Notes: a model not told the origin generated them from the letters alone. DNA of 9,772 nucleotides from DAOUBP01 sp964513075 (GCA_964513075.1 CAZELR010000112.1:1-9772); one strand, 5' to 3'. Shown: positions 1 through 6,386, counted from the first letter of the stretch. Translations and numbers: made by a program.

Positions 1-10
1 TCTCCTTTTT
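1..10 (-). promoter_or_regulatory. Strong ribosome binding site for a gene just beyond the left edge
   Basis: On the minus strand the last bases of the window read AAAAAGGAGA, a near-perfect Shine-Dalgarno sequence. Its start codon would lie just outside the window. It follows the permease 2 gene by about 180 bases in the same direction, so a further gene of the sugar ABC operon probably starts there. A secreted substrate-binding protein would fit, because none is encoded inside the window, but its identity is inference. Confidence 0.55.
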
Positions 11-158
11 GAGTAAGAAATGGATTGGATGGTTCGCATCGGAAAACTGGGATTGGTGTCTCGGTCAGTATTCACCTCCCTTTGCAGCAACGACAAGATT
101 CTTCGCTGGTGTCTCGCCGCAACAGACCTTGAGCCGCTGATCCGCTCAGAATGGCTAT

Positions 159-186
159 ACGCACCACGCGTCACGCACCACGCATC
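159..186. repeat. Tandem heptamer repeat, four units (ACGCRYC)
   Basis: The units are ACGCACC, ACGCGTC, ACGCACC and ACGCATC, head to tail with no gap, consensus ACGCRYC. The array abuts the TAG stop codon of the permease 2 gene on the minus strand (187-189). Two of the four units are identical, and the other two differ from them at one or two positions. Function is unknown. Short heptamer tracts of this kind behave as intergenic repeats in some bacteria. Confidence 0.75.
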
Positions 187-1314
187 CTATGACAACGAGA
201 ACACAACGGCGCGCGACCAGAAGAAAAACCAACCGAACGCAATCGCGATGATCAGCCCCAGAACAATCGCGAGCAATGTCCGCCTGCTGACTCGCGATCG
301 CCCACCTCTCAGGATCTGCGACAGGTTAGGCAGCAGGATCGAGAGAATGAGCAAGATGCCAATGACGATGCTCTGGGTCTGACCCTGGATGTTCACCAGG
401 CCCATACCGAAACGCAGCAGGCCGACCAGCACCAACGCCAGGGCAGCCCCAATCATGCTGCCTCTTCCGCCGTTGATGTCCACACCGCCGAGCACGGTGA
501 CGGTGATGACGGTCAACTCCAGACCAGTGCCGATGTCAGGGCGAGTGCTGCCGTAACGAGCAGCCAGCACCAGGCCCGCCAGCGCCGCCATCACCCCGGA
601 TACCAGGAAGATGATGGTCTTGATGCGCGGGACCGAAATGCCGGAATAGATGACCGCATCCTGATTGTTGCCGATGGCATACAGGGTGCGCCCGAACGCC
701 GTCTTGTGCAGCACCAGGCCGAAGATCACTGCCAGAACCAGGAAGAGAACCAGCGAGAACGGCACGGGAGTTCCCGGAATGGTTCCCTGCCCGATGGTGG
801 TAAACGACTCCGGATACCCGCGCGCAGCCTGGTCGCCCAGCATGACGTAGGCCAGGCCGCGATAGAAGGCGTAGGTGCCCAGGGTGATCACCAGCGCCGG
901 GACCCGCAGACGCCCGATCAGGTACCCATTCAGCAGGCCCGCCAGGAGGCCCAGCACGAGCGCAGCCGCGGCTGCAACCCAGATGTTCACGCCATTGTTG
1001 AACAGCAGCCCCATAAAAGAGGCGGTCATGCCGAGCGTCGAAGCTACCGCCAGATCGACGTTACCGGTGACGATGATCAAGGCCATCGGCAGCATCAGCA
1101 GGCCGATCTCGATGAAGTCGGACGAGGCCCGGAACAGGTTTTTCACATCCAGGAAGTAAGGTGATAACTGGCTGTTGACGATCACCACCAGCACGATCAG
1201 GAGCACCAGGAACCATTCCCAGCGCAGCAGCCTGGACAGAAAAGCACGGCGGGGCGGAGCCTGGCTGATGAAAGCTGAACTCGCTTTGTTTGACGCCCGG
1301 TCTGACGCTGTCAC
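187..1314 (-). CDS. Sugar ABC transporter permease 2 (RbsC family, RhaQ/LsrD-like)
   Basis: This 375-residue polytopic inner-membrane protein forms half of the translocation channel of a sugar importer of the RbsC/BPD_transp_2 family. After a polar N-terminus of about 30 residues come roughly ten hydrophobic segments. Family landmarks are the PYFLDVKNL segment, MALIIVTGNVDLAVAS in the second to third helix, RGLAYVM, and GGVDINGGRGSMIG near the C-terminal cytoplasmic loop that meets the ATPase. The N-terminal third resembles RhaQ of rhamnose importers. The start is a GTG at 1314 overlapping the TGA of permease 1 (GTGA), with GAGGTG a few bases upstream. Compared with a typical RbsC (about 320 residues) it carries an extra C-terminal hydrophobic helix after the ILLPN motif, preceded by an Arg-rich stretch. 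The substrate is not proven by sequence; L-rhamnose or AI-2 are candidates. Confidence 0.9.
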   Translation of the reverse strand: MTASDRASNKASSAFISQAPPRRAFLSRLLRWEWFLVLLIVLVVIVNSQLSPYFLDVKNLFRASSDFIEIGLLMLPMALIIVTGNVDLAVASTLGMTASFMGLLFNNGVNIWVAAAAALVLGLLAGLLNGYLIGRLRVPALVITLGTYAFYRGLAYVMLGDQAARGYPESFTTIGQGTIPGTPVPFSLVLFLVLAVIFGLVLHKTAFGRTLYAIGNNQDAVIYSGISVPRIKTIIFLVSGVMAALAGLVLAARYGSTRPDIGTGLELTVITVTVLGGVDINGGRGSMIGAALALVLVGLLRFGMGLVNIQGQTQSIVIGILLILSILLPNLSQILRGGRSRVSRRTLLAIVLGLIIAIAFGWFFFWSRAVVFSLS

Positions 1315-2318
1315 CTTGCACCTCGCGTTGCCGTTGCCCTGATACGACCCTGGATGAGCGAGTCGGAGATGACTGCCAGCAGGATCAAAAGGCCCTGCAC
1401 GGCAAGCTGCCAGAAGGGCGAGATCCCGGACAGAATCAGGCCGTTCTGAATGATCCCCAGGGTCAGGGCGCCTAATAACACGCCGGGCACGGTGCCGATG
1501 CCGCCCAGCAGGCTCACACCGCCGATCACCGACGCAGCCACCGTCTGCAGCTCAAAGCCGAGCGCGGTATTGGTCTGTGCGGCTTCGTAGCGCGAGGCCC
1601 ACAGGACGCCCGCTAGCCCACAAATAAGCCCGGCGATGACGTAGACATTGAACGTCGCCCGCTGAGCGCGGATGCCCGCGACCTTAGCCGCCTCAGGATT
1701 GGACCCCAACGCGTAGATATCGCGGCCAGAACGCGTGTAATTCAGAAAGAGATAAACCATGACCGCGACGACGATGGCGATTAAAACCAGGTTCGGCAGG
1801 ATCAGCGGCACGCCTTTCGCCAACTGCTTAAAACTAGCCGGCATCTCAAAGGCATTGATCCAGGTGCCGCCGCTATAGAGGAAGACTAAGCCGCGATAAA
1901 TGCTCAGCGTGCCCAGCGTGGCGATAATCGGCGGGACACGGCCCGCCGTGATGATCAGCCCGTTAACGCTGCCCAGGACACCGCCCAGGGCCACCCCCAG
2001 AAGCACGCAGAGAAGGATGGGGGTCGAAGGAAAGGCACGAAGCGTGAAGGACACCATCATGGCCACCAGGGCCAACATCGAGGCAACGGATAAATCGATG
2101 CCGCGCGTGATGAGGATCATGGCCTGGGCCAGCGCGATCATCGTCAGGATCGCGATATCCATCAAGATATCTCTGAAATTGGTGAGTTCAAGAAAGCTCG
2201 GGTTTCGCAGGCCAATGATGACGACCAGCAGCACGATGAAGCCAATCAGCGCCAACTCGCGGAAGCGGGCGAAGATAGCCAGGAGGCTGGGCCGTGAATT
2301 TACTTTGCGAGGTGTCAT
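1311..2318 (-). CDS. Sugar ABC transporter permease 1 (RbsC family, RhaP/LsrC-like)
   Basis: This 335-residue inner-membrane permease has about ten hydrophobic segments and probably pairs with the second permease encoded next to it. Landmarks are FRDILMDIAILTMIALAQ, ILITRGIDLSVASMLAL, the LGTLSIYRGLVFLYSGG motif, YALGSNPEAAKVAGI and GGVSLLGGIGTVPG in the loop that docks the ATPase. The two permeases are clearly different in sequence, which points to a heterodimer, as in RhaP/RhaQ and LsrC/LsrD, rather than the homodimer of RbsC. The ATG at 2318 is chosen because the protein starts in register with the family and lies 29 bases after the ATPase stop. Only a weak purine-rich SD precedes it. It overlaps permease 2 by four bases. 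Confidence 0.9.
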   Translation of the reverse strand: MTPRKVNSRPSLLAIFARFRELALIGFIVLLVVIIGLRNPSFLELTNFRDILMDIAILTMIALAQAMILITRGIDLSVASMLALVAMMVSFTLRAFPSTPILLCVLLGVALGGVLGSVNGLIITAGRVPPIIATLGTLSIYRGLVFLYSGGTWINAFEMPASFKQLAKGVPLILPNLVLIAIVVAVMVYLFLNYTRSGRDIYALGSNPEAAKVAGIRAQRATFNVYVIAGLICGLAGVLWASRYEAAQTNTALGFELQTVAASVIGGVSLLGGIGTVPGVLLGALTLGIIQNGLILSGISPFWQLAVQGLLILLAVISDSLIQGRIRATATRGAR

Positions 2319-2347
2319 GTCGTTTCCCGCGTCTGTGTTCTCATTCG

Positions 2348-3850
2348 CTAGACAGCCTGCGTAGCGGCCTTCATGATGGTTTCCTGCGTGGCCTCACTGC
2401 GGTTGAACAGGCCGGTTACCCGGCCCTCACGCATGACCAGGATGCGATCGCTCATACCCAGCACCTCCGGCAATTCCGAAGAGATCATGAGGATGGCAAG
2501 CCCCTGGGCGGCCAGATCGCTCATCAGCTTATGCACCGCCGCTTTTGTCCCGATGTCGATCCCGCGCGTCGGTTCATCGAGGATCAAAATCCGCGGCTTC
2601 GTGGACAACCACTTGGCCAGCACGACCTTCTGTTGATTGCCCCCCGAGAGTTCGCGCGCTTTCTGCCAGACGGTGGTTGCCTTGACCTCCATCTGGGTGG
2701 CGGCTTCAAAGGCTGCCTGGCGCGCGCTGCCAGCCGCCAGCCAGCCCCGCCGGACAAAATGCGCCAAGATGGGCAGCGTCACGTTATCGGTGATGTCCAT
2801 CGGCAACACGAGGCCGTGATGCTGCCGGTCTTCCGGCACCAGCGCCAGGCCGTGCTGCATCGCCTGACCCGGGCTCGTGATATGCACGGGCTGTCCACCG
2901 ATCTCGATCGTGCCGGCGTCGGCCGGCGCGACACCGAAGAGCGCTTGACTGACCTCGGTCCGCCCCGCGCCCACCAGCCCGGCCACGCCCAGAATCTCGC
3001 CCCGGTGCAGCTCAAAAGAAACATCCTGGAAAGCGCCCTTGCGGGCCAGATTTTGCACCCGCAAGACGACCTCGCCCGGCGCAACTGCAACCTTCGGGAA
3101 GAGCTCACTCACGGTCCGGCCCACCATCAGGCGGATCAGCTCGTCTTGCGTGACGTCTTGCATCGACCGGGTTTCCACATAAGCACCATCGCGCAGCACG
3201 GTGACCCGATCCGCAATTTCGAACAGCTCTTCGAGCCGATGGGAGATGAACAGGATGGCCGTGCCGTTCTCGCGCAAGCGACGGACGATCCGAAACAGGT
3301 CGGCGACCTCATTTAGAGTCAGCGCAGAGGTCGGCTCGTCCATGATGAGGATGCGTGCGTTTACGGAAAGAGCCCGTGCGATCTCGACCATCTGCTGTTG
3401 GGCGACGCTCAAGGTGCGGGCCTTTGTCTTCAGGTTCAGGCGAACCCCCAGCGACTCCAGGAGCCGCCCTGCTTCCTGATATAACTTAGGCCAATCGAGC
3501 AGCTTGCTGCCCCGCACCGGCTGCCGGCCAACAAAGATGTTTTCGGCGATATCCAGATCTGGAAAGATGCTCAGATCCTGGTAGATGGCCGCAATGCCGA
3601 ACGCCGTCGCTTCCCGGGGATCCGCAACGACTATCTGCCGGCTGCCGGCCGCGTCATCCAGGTAGATCTCCCCCGTATCGGGCTGGTGCACCCCGGTGAT
3701 CACTTTCACCAGGGTGGATTTCCCTGCGCCGTTCTCCCCCAAGAGCGCATGGACTTCGCCGCCATGCAGCTCGAACTGAACGTTGCGCAGCGCGTGAACG
3801 CCGGCAAAGCTCTTGCTGATGTTGGTCATGCGTAGGGTCGTTTCGCTCAT
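2348..3850 (-). CDS. Sugar ABC transporter ATP-binding protein, two cassettes (RbsA/MglA/RhaT type)
   Basis: This 500-residue cytoplasmic ATPase with two ABC cassettes powers the importer. The first cassette has an intact Walker A (GENGAGKST, residues 38-46), the signature LSVAQQQ and Walker B ILIMDEPTSAL. The second has the degenerate Walker A typical of this family (GLVGAGRTEV), a full LSGGNQQ signature and ILILDEPTRGID. This asymmetry is normal for RbsA/MglA-type carbohydrate importers. The ATG at 3850 overlaps the upstream TGA (ATGA), suggesting coupled translation; a TTG nine bases earlier is less likely. The gene ends with TAG and is followed by permease 1 after 29 bases. Domain content gives the role firmly. 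The sugar is unknown, with rhamnose favoured only by resemblance of the permeases. Confidence 0.93.
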   Translation of the reverse strand: MSETTLRMTNISKSFAGVHALRNVQFELHGGEVHALLGENGAGKSTLVKVITGVHQPDTGEIYLDDAAGSRQIVVADPREATAFGIAAIYQDLSIFPDLDIAENIFVGRQPVRGSKLLDWPKLYQEAGRLLESLGVRLNLKTKARTLSVAQQQMVEIARALSVNARILIMDEPTSALTLNEVADLFRIVRRLRENGTAILFISHRLEELFEIADRVTVLRDGAYVETRSMQDVTQDELIRLMVGRTVSELFPKVAVAPGEVVLRVQNLARKGAFQDVSFELHRGEILGVAGLVGAGRTEVSQALFGVAPADAGTIEIGGQPVHITSPGQAMQHGLALVPEDRQHHGLVLPMDITDNVTLPILAHFVRRGWLAAGSARQAAFEAATQMEVKATTVWQKARELSGGNQQKVVLAKWLSTKPRILILDEPTRGIDIGTKAAVHKLMSDLAAQGLAILMISSELPEVLGMSDRILVMREGRVTGLFNRSEATQETIMKAATQAV

Positions 3851-4848
3851 ATGCCCCAAGCCCGATCAAGAGATAATGCGGTCAGGCCGGCAGTAATGCC
3901 GTTTGAATAGCTCACGAATTCTTTGGTGACAAAGACGTGCGTACAATAGGTCGCCGGAGGCACCGGATCGCCGCGCAGGAGCTTCAATGCCAAGTCGATC
4001 AGTTGGTGGCCGTAGCTCTCCGGGAAGTAACCGGTGGAGCCAACGAACGGGAAGCCGGGCCGCTGCATCGCGGCGCGGCCCAGCCGATCGGCGTTTTGGC
4101 CGACAGCAACCGCATCGGCAAGGCGCCCGGCTTTCTCGCACGCAGCCAGCGCGCCCAACGCAGCATCATCGTTCACGACCAGCAGCGCGAGGCGGGTTCC
4201 CGGCGCGACGGTCTCCAGGTAGTCGCTCATGGCGGCCTCGGCCTGCTCCATCAGCGTGCCCGCTGGGAGCATGACCACACACTCGTTGGAAAACGGGCCG
4301 AGCACTGATGCCAGGCCATCCCGACCGCCCTGCAACCGCGCCGCGGGCGTGACGCCTGCGCGCAGGTCTTGCAAACACACCAGTCGATCGAAACTGCCGC
4401 CCCAATGCTCCCGGATCCAGCGTCCCAGCCCTTCGCCCGCCATATACCCCGCCCGGTAGTTGTCTGCGCCGAAGAAGATCGCGCCCGGCAACGGGATGTC
4501 CACCGCAATGATGGGAATCTTGGCCTGGCGAAAACGCTCCATGATTACATTGCCGGCCTCGGCGTCGATCTGATATTCGATCACCAGATCGACACCCTGG
4601 CGGATGAACCACTCGACGTTGTCCAGTGCGCGCTGGCGGTCCAGGTCGTTGTCACGGATGAGCAGATCGATGTTCTTCTGGCTGGCCGCGGCCAGTTCCA
4701 GCCCCAGGCGCACCTGCAGTGAAAACGGCATCCGCTCGGTCAGGTTGGCAAACCCGATCTTGATTCTGCGGTTGCCCCGGTCACAGGGCAGAATGGTCGA
4801 TGTCGTGTTCGCGTCACAGATTGTCAGTTTCGTGCAGGAGGACCGCAA
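3847..4848 (-). CDS. Cytosolic periplasmic-binding-protein-like sugar-sensing domain, second half of an interrupted DeoR fusion
   Basis: The 333 residues drawn from the TTG at 4848 contain a complete type I periplasmic-binding fold (Peripla_BP_4 family). The first strand IKIGFANL is followed by a long helix rich in LGLELAAAS, then IDLLIRDNDLDRQRAL, GVDLVIEYQ, IPIIAVDIPLPG, a GADNYRAGYMAGE hinge region, LLVVNDDAALGALAA and VGSTGYFPESYG. There is no signal peptide, so it should act in the cytosol as a sensor rather than as the importer's binding protein. It has no convincing start of its own. The frame is open upstream to the TAG at 4900-4902, and the residues between belong to the DeoR sensor domain. 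It is therefore best read as the C-terminal part (about residues 270-575) of a DeoR fusion. It ends in an ATGA overlap with the ATPase. Whether it is translated depends on readthrough, internal initiation, or the stop being an error. Confidence 0.7.
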   Translation of the reverse strand: MRSSCTKLTICDANTTSTILPCDRGNRRIKIGFANLTERMPFSLQVRLGLELAAASQKNIDLLIRDNDLDRQRALDNVEWFIRQGVDLVIEYQIDAEAGNVIMERFRQAKIPIIAVDIPLPGAIFFGADNYRAGYMAGEGLGRWIREHWGGSFDRLVCLQDLRAGVTPAARLQGGRDGLASVLGPFSNECVVMLPAGTLMEQAEAAMSDYLETVAPGTRLALLVVNDDAALGALAACEKAGRLADAVAVGQNADRLGRAAMQRPGFPFVGSTGYFPESYGHQLIDLALKLLRGDPVPPATYCTHVFVTKEFVSYSNGITAGLTALSLDRAWGI

Positions 4849-4899
4849 TTGCTCGATCCACTCGGCCGGCAGGTTGCTGTCGGTGAATATATGGGAAAT

Positions 4900-4902
4900 C
4901 TA
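4900..4902 (-). other. In-frame TAG separating the DeoR part from the sugar-binding part
   Basis: On the minus strand the codons read GAC-TAG-ATT. The frame upstream (GTG at 5574) and downstream (to the TGA at 3847) is the same, 576 codons in all including this one. The 17 codons after the TAG encode ISHIFTDSNLPAEWIEQ, which matches the typical end of a DeoR sensor domain (TD..LP.EWIE.L). A single C-to-T change from CAG (Gln) would create this stop. It may be a recent nonsense mutation, an assembly error or a programmed readthrough site. Confidence 0.85.
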
Positions 4903-5574
4903 ATCCAGCCGGGCGAAGGGAACCAGGTCCACCTTGCCGAACTTGCTGGCGTCGATGAGGGCCACCACCGACTCGGCCGAGGCAATCATGCGGCTCTTGA
5001 TCTGGGCCTCGTGGATGTCAATCTCAGTCAGGCCAGCCAATGAAAAGCCGTAGCAAGAGACGAACGCGGTCTTGATATGGAGGTTCTTCAGGAGCTGTTC
5101 GTTCAGGAGGCCCGTAACCGACGAGCCTTCGGTGCTGAGCACGCCGCCGACGATAATAACTGTGTTCGAGGGATCACGGGCCAGGACGCGGGCCGCTTCG
5201 ATCCCATTCGTGACGACGGTCAGGTTATGGCGGTCCTGCAGAAAGCGCGTCATGGTGTAGACGGTGCTGCTGGCATCCAGGAGGATTGCGTCGCCGTCCT
5301 CGATCAGGTCAACGGCGCGGCGGGCAATGTGCTGTTTGGCCAGGGCCTGGACCCGGGCCCGGCTGGCAAAAGGCGGGTGGCTGACCGCCTGATCCTCCGC
5401 AATAAAGGCGCCGCCCCGTACACGGGTCACCTGCCCGCCATCTGCCAGCGCGGAGAGGTCGTTGCGGATCGTGCCCTCGGACACGGCCAATGCTTGCGCC
5501 AGCTCGGTGACCTTGATGCCCGGTCTCTCGGCCAGTAAACCCAAAATGCGCTGGCGCCGCTCAAACGTCGTCAC
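4900..5574 (-). CDS. DeoR-family transcriptional regulator (N-terminal part of a longer frame)
   Basis: These 224 residues hold a DeoR winged helix-turn-helix (about 4-58: RRQRILGLL, VTELAQALAVSEGTIRNDL, RVRGGAF) and most of a DeoRC sugar-phosphate sensor domain. The sensor shows DGDAILLDASSTVY (the DxxSST ligand loop), LTVVTNGIEAARVL, VIIVGGVLS and FVSCYGFS. DeoR proteins are usually 250-260 residues; this one stops at TAG about 20 residues early, and the missing end is encoded in frame after the stop. The start is a GTG at 5574 with only a weak GAAGAG upstream. The ATG 17 bases further up is out of frame and closes at once. It heads the sugar ABC operon and probably represses it, releasing DNA when a phosphorylated sugar binds, as known for the family. 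It may also repress itself through the repeats at 5594-5656. Confidence 0.85.
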   Translation of the reverse strand: MTTFERRQRILGLLAERPGIKVTELAQALAVSEGTIRNDLSALADGGQVTRVRGGAFIAEDQAVSHPPFASRARVQALAKQHIARRAVDLIEDGDAILLDASSTVYTMTRFLQDRHNLTVVTNGIEAARVLARDPSNTVIIVGGVLSTEGSSVTGLLNEQLLKNLHIKTAFVSCYGFSLAGLTEIDIHEAQIKSRMIASAESVVALIDASKFGKVDLVPFARLD

Positions 5575-5593
5575 GGATCGCTCTTCGTCATTG

Positions 5594-5656
5594 TTGAAAC
5601 TTGATGCTTTTTGCTGAATTTTGACGATTGAAAGATATCATATGTGTTGAATTTTG
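5594..5656. promoter_or_regulatory. Candidate DeoR operator: four YTGAAW repeats
   Basis: TTGAAA (5594), CTGAAT (5614), TTGAAA (5628) and TTGAAT (5647) lie in the same orientation within 59 bases, in an AT-rich patch of an otherwise GC-rich window. Two of them extend to an identical TGAATTTTG at 5615-5623 and 5648-5656, 33 bases apart, about three helical turns. They straddle the predicted -10, -35 and start point of the DeoR operon, as expected for an autoregulatory operator. DeoR-family operators are commonly direct repeats. Binding is inferred. Confidence 0.5.
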
Positions 5657-5660
5657 TCAA
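5632..5660 (-). promoter_or_regulatory. Promoter of the DeoR / sugar ABC operon
   Basis: On the minus strand a perfect -35 TTGACA (5660-5655) is followed by a 17-base spacer and TATCTT (5637-5632) as -10, giving a start near 5625 and a leader of about 50 bases to the GTG at 5574. The -10 is only 4/6. It overlaps the candidate DeoR repeats. Confidence 0.55.
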
Positions 5661-5682
5661 TAGGTAATTTTCGCGGAAAGGG

Positions 5683-5711
5683 TTGCGCTGAATAGCCGAC
5701 CGGTGTATGCT
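5683..5711 (+). promoter_or_regulatory. Promoter of the ModE-like gene
   Basis: TTGCGC (5683-5688), a 17-base spacer and TATGCT (5706-5711) predict a start near 5718, about 32 bases before the ATG. The extended region TGTATGC at 5704-5710 recurs at 6134-6140 just after the -10 of the aldehyde oxidoreductase promoter, so it might be part of a shared regulatory site. Confidence 0.5.
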
Positions 5712-5749
5712 TGGGTACGGCAACTTATGACCGTCATCACGGAGGACGT

Positions 5750-6091
5750 ATGGCTTTGGACCAGTTGACCCCCCGAATCAACCTGTGGTTCGAACAGGAC
5801 GGCAAGGTTGTGCTGAGCTTCTGGCGCGTCCGACTGCTGCAGGCGATCGAGCAGACGGGCTCCATCAGCGCGGCAGCCGAGCAGATGGGGATCCAGTACC
5901 GTCTGGCCTGGGAACGCCTGCAAGAGATGGAGGAGGGTCTGGGGTTTGCATTGGTAGAGCGTCGGGTCGGCGGCATGGGCGGCGGCGGCGCGCGGCTGAC
6001 TGCCGCCGGCAACGATCTGATGGCGCGCTTCAACCGGCTGGCATCTGAAGTCAACGCGCATCTCGACGCGCAGTTCCGGCAAACGTTCTGA
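5750..6091 (+). CDS. ModE-like single-domain winged-helix transcriptional regulator
   Basis: This 113-residue protein matches the N-terminal DNA-binding domain of the molybdate regulator ModE (LysR-type winged helix). Key features are PRINLWFEQDGKVVLS, FWRVRLLQAIEQTGSISAAA, the recognition helix AEQMGIQYRLAWERLQEMEE, and the wing GLGFALVERRVGG followed by GGGGARLTAAG. The C-terminal molbindin (molybdate-binding) domains of full ModE are absent, and the length equals that of the known single-domain ModE-like group, so this is not a truncation. How it senses metal or cofactor is not visible. The ATG at 5750 is chosen because GGAGG (5741-5745) precedes it. A TTG at 5711 in the same frame falls in the -10 box. 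It sits directly upstream of a W/Mo-dependent aldehyde oxidoreductase in the same direction, which suggests it controls that gene. Confidence 0.85.
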   Translation: MALDQLTPRINLWFEQDGKVVLSFWRVRLLQAIEQTGSISAAAEQMGIQYRLAWERLQEMEEGLGFALVERRVGGMGGGGARLTAAGNDLMARFNRLASEVNAHLDAQFRQTF

Positions 6092-6099
6092 TAGCTTAC

Positions 6100-6127
6100 T
6101 TGCACCCCAGAAGTTTCTGTGTATAAT
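6100..6127 (+). promoter_or_regulatory. Promoter of the aldehyde oxidoreductase leader
   Basis: TTGCAC (6100-6105), a 16-base spacer and a perfect TATAAT (6122-6127) begin nine bases after the ModE-like stop codon. The predicted start is about 6134, about 280 bases before the oxidoreductase ATG. A dedicated promoter here shows the downstream leader is transcribed on its own. Confidence 0.65.
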
Positions 6128-6254
6128 GCGGAATGTATGCCGGCTTACGTCATCGTTGCTTGTTTACGTCTTTTCCGGCACTACGCAAAATACTTGTCAT
6201 GCCAGACCGCTTGTTCCCACCGTTTGCAGTGAACAGACCTGGGGTGATCCACTT

Positions 6255-6280
6255 GTCTCAGGCTTCAACAGCCGGGAGAC
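6255..6280 (+). promoter_or_regulatory. Candidate antiterminator hairpin
   Basis: GTCTC (6255-6259) pairs with GAGAC (6276-6280), and inside it GGCT (6261-6264) pairs with AGCC (6270-6273) around a five-base loop, with a small internal loop (A opposite GG). It consumes the first 11 bases of the terminator's left arm and so cannot coexist with it. It is weaker than the terminator and would need stabilising by a ligand, protein or ribosome. Confidence 0.45.
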
Positions 6281-6316
6281 GCTATGAAGAGAGAACATAG
6301 CGTCTCCCGGCTTTTT
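6270..6316 (+). terminator. Intrinsic terminator inside the aldehyde oxidoreductase leader
   Basis: A perfect 17-bp stem (6270-6286 with 6296-6312), a nine-base loop and a run of five T at 6312-6316 form a textbook rho-independent terminator in the plus direction. It lies about 140 bases after a good promoter and about 100 bases before the oxidoreductase ATG, so it must be bypassed for that gene to be expressed. It could also end ModE-like transcripts. Confidence 0.85.
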
Positions 6317-6371
6317 CTTGCCGGTTCTCTCTGATTCGCTCAACGAACGCAACTCATCGGCAGCAATTGCG

Positions 6372-6386
6372 CGGCAGTACCTGCCG
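6372..6386 (+). repeat. Small hairpin just upstream of the oxidoreductase ribosome binding site
   Basis: CGGCAG (6372-6377) and CTGCCG (6381-6386) are perfectly complementary with a TAC loop. The hairpin ends 11 bases before the SD GGAGGAGG (6398-6405). It may keep the ribosome site free or tune translation; a chance origin is possible in GC-rich DNA. Confidence 0.4.

Larger units (their letters stand above)
1..186. other. Intergenic stretch downstream of permease 2
   Basis: No confident gene lies in these 186 bases. Reading on the minus strand it contains a heptamer repeat directly after the permease stop codon, a second SD-like GGGAGGTG at 80-73, and the SD at the window edge. A GTG at 75-73 opens a frame that stays open to the edge (25 codons), but the SD abuts it too closely to be convincing. 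No intrinsic terminator is visible, which agrees with transcription continuing into a next operon gene. Confidence 0.5.

Noticed and set aside
1..75. GTG at 75-73 (minus) as the start of the next gene
   Set aside because: The SD-like GGGAG is immediately adjacent to the GTG, the encoded residues look like no signal peptide, and a better SD lies at the window edge.
54..116. Ten-base direct repeat TGGTGTCTCG at 54-63 and 107-116
   Set aside because: Only two copies, no flanking element and no evident link to a promoter; it may be chance.
2294..3316. Long open frame of 340 codons on the plus strand
   Set aside because: It lies antisense to the ABC ATPase, its translation is rich in His, Arg and Gln as expected of a shadow frame in GC-rich DNA, and the opposite strand has clear Walker motifs.
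4900..4902. TAG reassigned as a sense codon in this organism
   Set aside because: The ATPase, permease 2, the oxidoreductase and the OpgC-type gene all end naturally at TAG, so a general reassignment is unlikely. Local readthrough remains possible.
5711..5749. TTG start for the ModE-like gene
   Set aside because: It overlaps the predicted -10 box. The ATG at 5750 has GGAGG upstream and matches the domain start.
6134..6316. Assignment of the leader to the known molybdenum-cofactor riboswitch
   Set aside because: I could not verify the conserved core or the tetraloop-receptor by eye, so only a generic switch is claimed.
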